Below are positions 55,501 to 62,070 of a DNA stretch of 64,000 nt, one piece after another. The notes beneath the pieces were generated by a model. That model worked only from the letters and a program-made list of their open reading frames with translations. It had not been told where the DNA came from and searched no databases. Position 1 is the first letter of the stretch; every line of letters begins with the position of its first letter. Source of the DNA: an uncultured Aquimarina sp. (GTDB taxonomy: Bacteria; Bacteroidota; Bacteroidia; Flavobacteriales; Flavobacteriaceae). The stretch lies in NCBI GenBank assembly GCA_947498455.1, contig CANMKK010000004.1, positions 144,336 to 208,335 of the forward strand, given 5' to 3'. The position numbers and the translations under genes were made by a program.

Positions 55501-56095
55501 TATAATTACTTTTTAGTGTTTTAGGAAGTGTATCACCAACTGTAAAAAAGCCTGTATATGGAGAAGTTCCTGCAATAATATGGTGATCTAAAAAGATTAA
55601 GGTGAATTCACTAAAAGCATTGGTAATTCCTCTATTACTAAATCTTGGATCTTTATTGTAATTATCGATAAATATCCTAAGGGTTTCTGCAAAGGTTCTG
55701 ATACCCGGATTATGATCCTGTTGTAGGCGTTTTAACTCTTCTTTTTCCCAAACTTCTATTTCGATTTTCCCTTTAAGTTTTAGCGTATCATAACAAAAAA
55801 GTATTTCGAATATATCCAGACAATGCGAAATATACTTATGATAGGTAGTATTGCCAGATAAAGCAGCAGCATTTTTACCTGAATTCATATATGCTTTATT
55901 GACAAAAGAAAATGATGTTTCGAATAAATGCATTTGTGCAAAAGGTGATGGAATCGAAGTAACGGGCACTTCTGATATTCCCATATTATCGGTGATATCC
56001 CCTATTTTTCCTTCATCATATGGGTTGTTAGCAAATTGATTCCAACCAGTAGATGGAATGACTTGTTCTTTGATAAGACTTAGTTTATGTGGCAT
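52532..56095 (-). CDS. Giant protein with C-terminal actin/Hsp70-type ATPase domain
   Basis: 1187 residues, no signal peptide. Residues from about 605 onward show the three nucleotide-binding motifs of the actin/Hsp70/hexokinase superfamily: phosphate 1 IAFDIGTSNSFVAIK (606–620), phosphate 2 MNLDIGGGTTDMIVF (840–854) and adenosine motif YVGVSGNGAKLL (972–983), with STAIGGIKG at about 1029. The first 600 residues have no family I recognise; they include FEILFCYDTL and a beta-rich part (GAIVVTLEIPVKADQGKGTI). The size and shape recall SrfB-type actin-like proteins, but I cannot show homology. It lies 14 bp after the tubulin-like gene, so an actin-like and a tubulin-like nucleotidase are made together. 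Confidence 0.85.
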   Translation of the reverse strand: MPHKLSLIKEQVIPSTGWNQFANNPYDEGKIGDITDNMGISEVPVTSIPSPFAQMHLFETSFSFVNKAYMNSGKNAAALSGNTTYHKYISHCLDIFEILFCYDTLKLKGKIEIEVWEKEELKRLQQDHNPGIRTFAETLRIFIDNYNKDPRFSNRGITNAFSEFTLIFLDHHIIAGTSPYTGFFTVGDTLPKTLKSNYKNRYFFSNNEPLYKRNPNFQEFMNVFFASNPTITQSFKEVYNYIEHNKNHIEDQHILKTINGLNRNQGEEYTNKYDILEINNHEISFLGGSIPFICDRFDSLEETQSIKDSDYIIQTSKKIKKPPLALLEGINKKRWNYYGGNKFTEDIKLYTNAPIQKRKLPQSVIEYPWITRNDLLSKHLIQLDYPVNTAKFWLPSGIVNNVILPIKETYFNYFTLDDLKKQISIEKLKMGAIVVTLEIPVKADQGKGTIRFERTYDTVNPETIDNDEHGALIKTSMAFGIYPFFRVTDTKYNDKYKILSYHLKGEEISYQFIKEELTKPKVLKIPSKIHSRTRSNEKYPCVTNYLDVTTIHKNDQGEIQLDTKTDATFDAIHVRIDNIDKNVISEGILIPLMGEPISLANGDASIAFDIGTSNSFVAIKMANIIENLSSYKGNEQSADPDMVMLHQPNQELEVSKKHELDPIKPVYGAAQIAEFLPTLIGKGALFKFPIRSIINMDNDTNPEQINNVNVLSSTNIPFGFGQRVLRRDFDFVHSNIKWGVTDGTNIAAQNKLKAFIEQLVWMGRNKLLSEGINPEATNLLWFKPLSMSSNQMTVFNDIWDELYTCYYSKSSNTEKLNSITESWAPYYSYDRTFGSGEIYMNLDIGGGTTDMIVFENNKPALTTSFRFAGNSLFESHSGNDPFDNGFVSKYEVVMRNTFGSDFSKTDIIDYIKGSKGLLSTDLISYFFNYKGFAKKLMLDSEFKLLFLIHNSAIFYHSFQILEMSRIHKFPSYVGVSGNGAKLLEITNGSNDLNRSKGIAHLTRLIVKKIFNKEEIPSIELQILQNPKESTAIGGIKGLEQIKANPEADTNNYYISIGNTKDLILDTDTARKKTVQYASFIQESDPTIQEVTENVISFFDYFFGELWFDADLIKNFGLEKSYNPKKLQKFFSDRSKISDTIREVINYKITVEQESILSDSLFFEAIKAYLYAFSKIIVSEKINQFKGV

Positions 56096-56109
56096 GGTTT
56101 TGTAACTTT

Positions 56110-57645
56110 TTAAAATGAAAATCGTTCATCGATGATATTGGATATCCCTTGATTGATCAGGGTACTTAATGTTCGCTCTTTGTTACCTAAAGGTTTGGCA
56201 GCAATATTTTTTGCTATTTTAGAGAATTCTTCATCATATTTGATTCTATCTTTTTTAAAGAAATTACTGCCATCATTAGCAGGTAGTCCGGTTACCAATG
56301 TGAATAGCTTTTTTTCATCAATCATAATTTCTGCGGGCATCATACCTGAAATATCCTTGGTTAGTGTTTCTTTATTAGTTATGATAGATAAATCAAATGG
56401 TAGAAATTTACGATCATGTTTTTCCAAGGAAAGTTCTATTAGCCAGCGATAATAGTATTGATTGGTAAAAGAGGCTAATTGTTTAAAAAAGGCTTGTTTT
56501 TCGTAGTTGTTAGAAAGCTTTAACTCATTTTTCCAGGCAAGTTTGTCGTTGGTTAATGCATCATTCATATAAGCAGATACATAAATATTATAATAATGAA
56601 AATGTAGCAATTGTTTAATATGGTCATTTTGCTTGAGATGCGTAAGATGTAAGCTCCCGGAATCTTGGTTTACTCCATATTCAAAAAATCGAGAGGCTTG
56701 TGAGAGGTCTTCTTTGGTACCAGCATTGGGTTCATAATCTAGAAATTCCAGAATAGAAGAAGCACCCGTTAGTTCAATAAAGTTAGCAGGATTCTTTTGT
56801 TCGATACCGCCATCAAAATTTTCGTAATTACTCTGTCGGGTATCACCAATATAAAACATGGTATTTACCAATTGTTTTAAATTTCGATTGTAATATGATA
56901 AAGCGGCTTTGGTTTTGGTAATAAATGTACTGGAGTTAATTGCACTATCTCCATTATTAAATTTTTCAACATCTACCTGAAAATAGGGGAGTACAGAAAC
57001 TCCACCAATAATCGCATTATTGATATAGGTTTTATTATTTAAACCACTGTTTTCATCTCTAAAGACATTCATTAATAGCGGAAATCCAGCTGCTCCTGTT
57101 CCTCCAAAAATGGAACTGATGATAAAAATCCGATCATTTTGCTTAAAGTCTTGTGTAAATTCCTTGAATTCTGAAGATTCTACTACATTTTTAAGTACTA
57201 TACTCCCTACATTAGGATTGCCAAGAAATCCTTTTTCTAGAGGCATATCTTTATTGGCATTGCTATATAGGAGATCAAATAAGGCTTTGGTAGTGTTTAG
57301 TTTTTTTGAAGAAAGAGAATTATAATCCACCATATCTTTTAAGGTTCCATAATCGGTACCACTGATGTTCATTTCTTTTGGTGGCATGATTTTGGTTCTA
57401 AAAAAATGTCCTTGATCTTCTTCATCGGGCACGCCTGTATAAATGGTATTATGGATTTGGTTATAGTTTTGGATGAGCTTTCTACATTTTTCTACATCCC
57501 CATTATTGATATCTGTATCAATAATCATAGGAATGATTTTTTCGGTATTTGCATTGATGCCACTGGCAAGTAACATAGTTAAGGATTTTAGTACCCGAGA
57601 ACCGGTACCACCAATGGCAAATAGATATAATTTTGGTTTAGACAT
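56110..57645 (-). CDS. FtsZ/tubulin-superfamily protein (tubulin-like domain)
   Basis: 511 residues, cytoplasmic. N-terminal Rossmann-like loop FAIGGTGSRVLKSLTMLL (9–26) corresponds to the first glycine loop of FtsZ, and SSIFGGTGAAGFPLLMNVF (178–195) to the tubulin signature GGGTGSG. DTDINN (43–48) sits where FtsZ binds the base or phosphate. The second half is mostly helical and not FtsZ-like; there is no FtsZ C-terminal tail. It is far from canonical FtsZ and belongs with the tubulin-like proteins found in accessory operons. It starts 4 bp after the four-helix membrane protein stop and ends 14 bp before the actin-like gene. Confidence 0.85.
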   Translation of the reverse strand: MSKPKLYLFAIGGTGSRVLKSLTMLLASGINANTEKIIPMIIDTDINNGDVEKCRKLIQNYNQIHNTIYTGVPDEEDQGHFFRTKIMPPKEMNISGTDYGTLKDMVDYNSLSSKKLNTTKALFDLLYSNANKDMPLEKGFLGNPNVGSIVLKNVVESSEFKEFTQDFKQNDRIFIISSIFGGTGAAGFPLLMNVFRDENSGLNNKTYINNAIIGGVSVLPYFQVDVEKFNNGDSAINSSTFITKTKAALSYYNRNLKQLVNTMFYIGDTRQSNYENFDGGIEQKNPANFIELTGASSILEFLDYEPNAGTKEDLSQASRFFEYGVNQDSGSLHLTHLKQNDHIKQLLHFHYYNIYVSAYMNDALTNDKLAWKNELKLSNNYEKQAFFKQLASFTNQYYYRWLIELSLEKHDRKFLPFDLSIITNKETLTKDISGMMPAEIMIDEKKLFTLVTGLPANDGSNFFKKDRIKYDEEFSKIAKNIAAKPLGNKERTLSTLINQGISNIIDERFSF

Positions 57646-57649
57646 ACTA

Positions 57650-58039
57650 TTAGAATTTTACAGGAATGAATTTAGAATAGATAGAAAAACGTTTGAATGC
57701 TAATGATAATAGAAAGTAGAGTACAAAAGCATAGCAGGCATTGATAATGGCGAATAACCAGATTTCATAATAGAAATCACCTAAAGTTGCTAACTCAAAT
57801 ACAGAGAATCCTTCTATCGCAATAGAGGTAATAAAAACGGTAAATACATTACATACTCCAAACAGAAACCATCGACCTAGTGTAGAGAATCGCATACCTT
57901 TTCTGCCGAATACAATATAAAATAATACGTTATAAAGAAAGGAAGCACATAGAAGTATCATAAATCCTATGGTATATCCTCTTTCATCCCAGATTTCCCA
58001 ATGATTTAAATCTTCAAATAAAAAATAAAAAAGTTCCAT
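57650..58039 (-). CDS. Four-helix integral membrane protein, unknown
   Basis: 129 residues with four probable membrane helices (about 23–43, 52–72, 78–95 region and 96–118), short loops and a basic end (KRFSIYSKFIPVKF). No family recognised. Spacing of 4 bp to both neighbours (vWA lipoprotein upstream, tubulin-like downstream) shows that it belongs to the operon; it could anchor the tubulin-like protein. Confidence 0.8.
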   Translation of the reverse strand: MELFYFLFEDLNHWEIWDERGYTIGFMILLCASFLYNVLFYIVFGRKGMRFSTLGRWFLFGVCNVFTVFITSIAIEGFSVFELATLGDFYYEIWLFAIINACYAFVLYFLLSLAFKRFSIYSKFIPVKF

Positions 58040-58043
58040 AATG

Positions 58044-59342
58044 TTATTGGTGTTTTTTGGTGAATGTAAAGTGTGCTAAAGTGTCATTTTTCCCTTTAAA
58101 AGACCTGTCAAAAGCCTTCGTAATAGCGTTAAAACCAAAGGTCTTATGCTCCAAAGAATCAGCAGCTATGTCCAGATCATCTGTAAGGTTTGCTTGTTGA
58201 ATCCAAATAGGTGTTTCGTTATATAAAGTGATTGAAATCTTCTCTTTATTATAGTCCAGATTATGAAAAGTGGGTTGTAGAAAGTGTGTGAACTTTTGGA
58301 TATCAACTGCACTTTTCGAAATTCCTTTTTTATGCAGTGTGTCTTTGTCAATTATAGCAATACTGGTAGTTTCTTTAAGGAAATCGGGTGCTATCGTATA
58401 ATTATTGGAGTTCGTAAATTGATTCCGAATACCTTTGGACTGATGATGTAAATTGATCCCGATTGTAAATTGTACAGGTCGTTTTTCAGATACTTCTTTA
58501 ATCCGTAATAAGTTGTTTTCTGAGTTTATAGATACTTTTCCTTTTTTTGGAGTATCTAACAGTTCATAAGCTATATCTTTCATAGGAATATTATAGAAAT
58601 GAGACTGTTGATAGTTGTCAAAAATATCTTTAGAAACTAATTCTTTAACAGCTTGTTGATTGCCAAACACCCACATATAAAAAGGGCGATTTTTTAGTAT
58701 GCTATCGTAGTATGGTCTATTTCTTTGATTTCGACTTCCGGTATTTAGTCGATCATAATAATAAGTACCATTAAAATCACTTAGATATTGAAAAACAGCA
58801 ACGCCTAAGTCCTCTTTTTTGATGAGATGCTTATATATTTTTGTGGTGATTTTAGAACTATTAGCTTTGGTATCATCACTTCCTAAATCCGGAATACAAT
58901 CAGAAACGAGTATGCTTACTGAGTTTTCTGAAACTACATCAATCACTTGGCTAAATACGTTTTGTAGTTTAGAAGATCTTCCTCCTAAGATTGTTCCTCT
59001 ACCGAGTTGATTTTCGAATTGTTGGATACCTCTGGTATATTGATGGGGTTTATTTGTTACTGTATAGAGTTGGATACTATCAGGGTACATTTTATTGAGA
59101 TCTGCAAGCAAAAAAGGAATTACTTCTTTTAGAGGGTAATTCCCAGCAGTCTGCGTATTGATATACCCTTTCATACTGGCTGAGGTTTCCATAAAGAAAT
59201 CAACTCTTTCTAAGATGTATTTTTGCGTTGTTGTTTTTTGGTAAGGGTTGAATGTATACTCAATTGGTTCTGGGCAGCAACCGATGATTAAGAATAGAAA
59301 AATACTAACCCTAAAAATGTTATTTTTAATTGTTTTATTCAT
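58044..59342 (-). CDS. Lipoprotein with von Willebrand A-like domain
   Basis: 432 residues. Lipoprotein signal with lipobox LIIGC (Cys 22). The mature N-terminal part is vWA-like: VDFFMETSASMKGY (48–61) takes the place of the DxSxS metal-site motif, with Glu 52 for Asp; GGRSSKLQNVF (120–130) and SILVSDCIPDLG (143–154) fit the second and third metal-site loops. The C-terminal half (about 250–432) is beta-rich and unknown. It is anchored in the outer membrane or outer leaflet of the inner membrane, facing the periplasm. The start overlaps the small membrane-peptide gene by 8 bp. Confidence 0.85.
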   Translation of the reverse strand: MNKTIKNNIFRVSIFLFLIIGCCPEPIEYTFNPYQKTTTQKYILERVDFFMETSASMKGYINTQTAGNYPLKEVIPFLLADLNKMYPDSIQLYTVTNKPHQYTRGIQQFENQLGRGTILGGRSSKLQNVFSQVIDVVSENSVSILVSDCIPDLGSDDTKANSSKITTKIYKHLIKKEDLGVAVFQYLSDFNGTYYYDRLNTGSRNQRNRPYYDSILKNRPFYMWVFGNQQAVKELVSKDIFDNYQQSHFYNIPMKDIAYELLDTPKKGKVSINSENNLLRIKEVSEKRPVQFTIGINLHHQSKGIRNQFTNSNNYTIAPDFLKETTSIAIIDKDTLHKKGISKSAVDIQKFTHFLQPTFHNLDYNKEKISITLYNETPIWIQQANLTDDLDIAADSLEHKTFGFNAITKAFDRSFKGKNDTLAHFTFTKKHQ

Positions 59343-59508
59343 GAGTGGTGGTATTTTTCTTTAATTCTCCTTTAATGTCTGTGAGTAATCGGATAACTTC
59401 ATTAATTCGAAGCATCCAAGAGCCCAGAAGTCTTGTTAATAAGATGGCTCCGACAATGAAAATTATCGATAGAATTAGTGCAATTGGTGAGATAAAAGAT
59501 GCTTCCAT
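59335..59508 (-). CDS. 57-residue single-span membrane protein
   Basis: Short gene read from ATG 59508 to TAA 59335. The protein has one N-terminal helix (about 8–27, PIALILSIIFIVGAILLTRL) and an amphipathic cytoplasmic tail (WMLRINEVIRLLTDIKGELK). Its last codons overlap the start of the vWA lipoprotein gene by 8 bp in another frame, and a perfect -7 box lies 24 bp upstream of its ATG, so it is very likely the first gene of the operon. Confidence 0.75.
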   Translation of the reverse strand: MEASFISPIALILSIIFIVGAILLTRLLGSWMLRINEVIRLLTDIKGELKKNTTTHE

Positions 59509-59531
59509 AATTTGATTTTTTAGTGATATGT

Positions 59532-59539
59532 CAAAGCTA
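59532..59539 (-). promoter_or_regulatory. Promoter of the tubulin/actin-like operon, -7 element
   Basis: TAGCTTTG on the minus strand matches TAnnTTTG exactly. It lies between the terminator of the upstream gene (59581–59611) and the first small gene of the operon. No good -33 TTTG is visible, so the promoter may need help from a regulator. Confidence 0.65.
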
Positions 59540-59580
59540 TGGATGTGGGGAATTTATTCTTTACGGAAAACCATAATAAC

Positions 59581-59611
59581 AAAAAAGAACGGCATATAAA
59601 CCGTTCTTTTT
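59581..59611 (-). terminator. Intrinsic terminator upstream of the operon
   Basis: AAAAAGAACGG pairs with CCGTTCTTTTT around CATATAAA. It follows the small Cys/His secreted protein on the minus strand and separates the upstream gene group from the eight-gene operon. Confidence 0.9.
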
Positions 59612-59630
59612 CTAACTAATTTAGGTACAA

Positions 59631-59849
59631 TTAGTCCTCCCAACCACATAAGGTTCTTCCCAGTTCCTTTGCTTGTGATAGTGTTACTTTATAGATCTTG
59701 GTAGAACATCGGGATAAGCCTCTGCAATCTTCAGTATAATGATATCGTTTGCTTTGTTTTCCTTTGCAGATATATACTTTTGGATCGTTTTGATAACTTA
59801 CCAAAGTGAATACAGAAAGTAGCAATGTGAATTTTATATAGTCTTTCAT
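59631..59849 (-). CDS. Small secreted Cys/His-containing protein
   Basis: I choose ATG 59849 (MKDYIKFTLLLSVFTLVSYQ; 72 residues), because it gives a signal peptide and avoids overlapping the upstream gene; the frame is open to 59897. The mature part VYICKGKQSKRYHYTEDCRG then LSRCSTKIYKVTLSQAKELG, RTLCGWED matches a small family with a Y-x-C…Y-H-x-x-x-x-C-R-G-L…C pattern (likely a metal-binding knuckle) often found in Bacteroidota. Function unknown. It closes the upstream gene group and has its own terminator. Confidence 0.75.
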   Translation of the reverse strand: MKDYIKFTLLLSVFTLVSYQNDPKVYICKGKQSKRYHYTEDCRGLSRCSTKIYKVTLSQAKELGRTLCGWED

Positions 59850-59859
59850 TAAGGATGAG

Positions 59860-60987
59860 TTATTCAACCGGGATTCGTATTCTAGTTTCTTTAACATCCA
59901 TCTGAGTTTTTTCTAATGTAACATAGATAGGTTCTTGTATTTCTTCTTCATATGCTATATCCTTCCATATTTTATGGAGTTGAGCAACGATTATTTTGAC
60001 ATTGACATCAATTCCTTGGCGAAAATTATCATTGTACAGTTCTATGGTAAAACCTCCTTGTAATAATTCGGTATTTCTACCAAAACCTGAAACTCCATTA
60101 CCACTGTCTACTATACGTTGTCTACCATCATTTAGTTGAGTGATGAATTTATAGTGTACATTATCACCTATATGGGTATCCGAAAACATAGAAATTCCAG
60201 TAGCGGCAAATGTAGCCAATGCCGTATATCCAGTTAATGATCCTAAAACCTCTAAACCACCAGAAACTTTCTTGTTGGCGGTCTCATAACCTTCTTTTGC
60301 TTTTTGGCCAACACCTAGCCAATATGACCAAGCTATTGTTTCTGCGGATTCATAAGGATTATGATAATTAGGAAGGTATTTATTTTGAGGAAGATGTACA
60401 GGAATATATGAATATTGAGAATTACCAATTGAGGTTTCAGAATGAACTCGTTCCTTTCTAGTAAGAAATTCTATAAAAGTAGTATCTGTTTTTACTAATT
60501 GTTTTTTAATGCGGTTTATTTTTCGGGAATTATACCCTATTAAACTATCCTGTTTATATTTAGTGTATGTTGTATCTCGAATAGTTTTCCACTTCCAATT
60601 GGTATTGAAGTTCTTGGTTGTTGAACCTGAAGGAATTCTTTTTATAGAATATTTAAAGACTCTATTGGTTAATGAGCTACTATAAAACCGAAACTTATAA
60701 ACTCCTTTGTTTCTTATGGGAATACGCTGATTATGGAATTGAGTAACTTTATAATCTGAGAAAAGCAAGTTATTGGGTAATTCCGTTATTTCTATTTCCT
60801 TTAAGTGCTTCCCTTTTACCATATCAAAATCAAAAATGATTTCGTCATCTTCAGCAAAACTATAATACACTTCTTTTGTTTGATCAAAAGAAAGCTTAGT
60901 TGTTGCGTTCGAAATGGTGATTGGTATTTCTTGAGCAAGAAGAGTAATGGATGATAGTAGTACAATTGTGAGTGTAATTTTTTTCAT
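59860..60987 (-). CDS. Secreted protein of unknown function
   Basis: 375 residues with a clear signal peptide (ITLTIVLLSSITLLAQE). The mature N-terminal part (about 25–120) is a beta-sandwich-like region resembling a pre-peptidase C-terminal (PPC) type domain in style (YYSFAEDDEIIFDFDMVKGK, GVYKFRFYSSS). A helical middle (about 215–265, SYWLGVGQKAKEGYETANKK, GSLTGYTALATFAATGISMF) contains a Gly/Ala-rich hydrophobic stretch. The end is beta-rich again. Gap of 27 bp to the TPR gene and 10 bp to the small Cys/His gene. Confidence 0.75.
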   Translation of the reverse strand: MKKITLTIVLLSSITLLAQEIPITISNATTKLSFDQTKEVYYSFAEDDEIIFDFDMVKGKHLKEIEITELPNNLLFSDYKVTQFHNQRIPIRNKGVYKFRFYSSSLTNRVFKYSIKRIPSGSTTKNFNTNWKWKTIRDTTYTKYKQDSLIGYNSRKINRIKKQLVKTDTTFIEFLTRKERVHSETSIGNSQYSYIPVHLPQNKYLPNYHNPYESAETIAWSYWLGVGQKAKEGYETANKKVSGGLEVLGSLTGYTALATFAATGISMFSDTHIGDNVHYKFITQLNDGRQRIVDSGNGVSGFGRNTELLQGGFTIELYNDNFRQGIDVNVKIIVAQLHKIWKDIAYEEEIQEPIYVTLEKTQMDVKETRIRIPVE

Positions 60988-61014
60988 GTATTAATGCTGT
61001 TAAATTATTGAAGG

Positions 61015-62070
61015 CTAGTTACAATGAATTGTATACTCTTTATATGGGATATATTCAGTTCCGCAAACACCTCCATGATGAGAACAAGTTCCACGTCCAG
61101 TACTGCTAGAAGTAGTTCCATCACAGCATTTGGATTGGGGATAATATTTTGTTTTTGCAGTAAGTTCTCTAAGTTCGTTACAAGCTTCTGAGTCTCCTTT
61201 TTTAGTAGCAATTCTAAGGTGTTTTTTAGCACTCTTCTTTTTTCTTAGATTCAAATAACTCTGTCCAATTTTCCTATAAATCGAAGCATCAGAAGTATCT
61301 AAGGCAATGTATTTTTTAAAATATTGTATCGCTTTTACATTTGATTTTGTAGTAAAATAAATATCGCCTAAATTTTTATGAGCTAATGCTGTATTAGGGT
61401 ATTCTTGTATCAGTTTTTTTAAGACCGCAATACTTTGTATAGTATCCTTAAGAGTAAGAAGTTTTTTACTTATTTGATAATGTGTATGTTTAAAATTGAT
61501 TGTGTCATTTTTTAATTTTTGAATAGAATCAATAAAAGAAGCTAGCACTGTTCTTGATTGTTCAGGTTTTCCAAGAATAGCCTTTATATTAGCTACATAA
61601 TAATAAGAATCAGTGTAATTTTTAAAATTATGATTATCTAAAGGTTTTAAAAAATACTGTAATAATTTCTCTGCCTCAGTAGTGTCATTCTTTTGAATTC
61701 TCCAGTTAATGATTTTTTTATACACTATCTGTCTTATTGAATCAGTATTAGAAAAATTTTCCGCTTTGGCAATCTCTTTTTCTGATGTGATCGTATCTTG
61801 TAATTCAGATAAAATCATTCCTTTTAAAAAGTGATATTCAGGATTTATAGAGTCTTTTTTTATGGTTTTATCAATTAATTTTAGTGCTTGGTTATAATTT
61901 CCTTTTTCATATAAGCGATTAGCTTTTTTATAATTGGTACTATTAGAATCAGGAACTAAAATTGCTGCTGCTACGCATAAAAAGATGAAAGATCCTGTTA
62001 CTACTAAAAAACTTATCAAACATCCTTTAAGGCAACCTTTATTTTTGTTTTTAGGAACTGATGGAGGCAT
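61015..62070 (-). CDS. Membrane-anchored TPR protein with C-terminal DUF3761-like motif
   Basis: 351 residues. Membrane helix about 15–36 (CLISFLVVTGSFIFLCVAAA), then tetratricopeptide repeats (about 45–300), e.g. YEKGNYNQALKLIDKTIKKD, ALAHKNLGDIYFTTKSNVKA and IYRKIGQSYLNLRKKKSAKK. The last 40 residues carry a Cys/His pattern CCDGTTSSSTGRGTCSHHGG, the signature of DUF3761-type secreted domains (C-x-D-G-x-x-S … G-x-C-S-x-H-G-G-V). This puts the TPR region outside the cytoplasm. Its start codon directly follows the nuclease gene stop (adjacent bases). Confidence 0.8.
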   Translation of the reverse strand: MPPSVPKNKNKGCLKGCLISFLVVTGSFIFLCVAAAILVPDSNSTNYKKANRLYEKGNYNQALKLIDKTIKKDSINPEYHFLKGMILSELQDTITSEKEIAKAENFSNTDSIRQIVYKKIINWRIQKNDTTEAEKLLQYFLKPLDNHNFKNYTDSYYYVANIKAILGKPEQSRTVLASFIDSIQKLKNDTINFKHTHYQISKKLLTLKDTIQSIAVLKKLIQEYPNTALAHKNLGDIYFTTKSNVKAIQYFKKYIALDTSDASIYRKIGQSYLNLRKKKSAKKHLRIATKKGDSEACNELRELTAKTKYYPQSKCCDGTTSSSTGRGTCSHHGGVCGTEYIPYKEYTIHCN

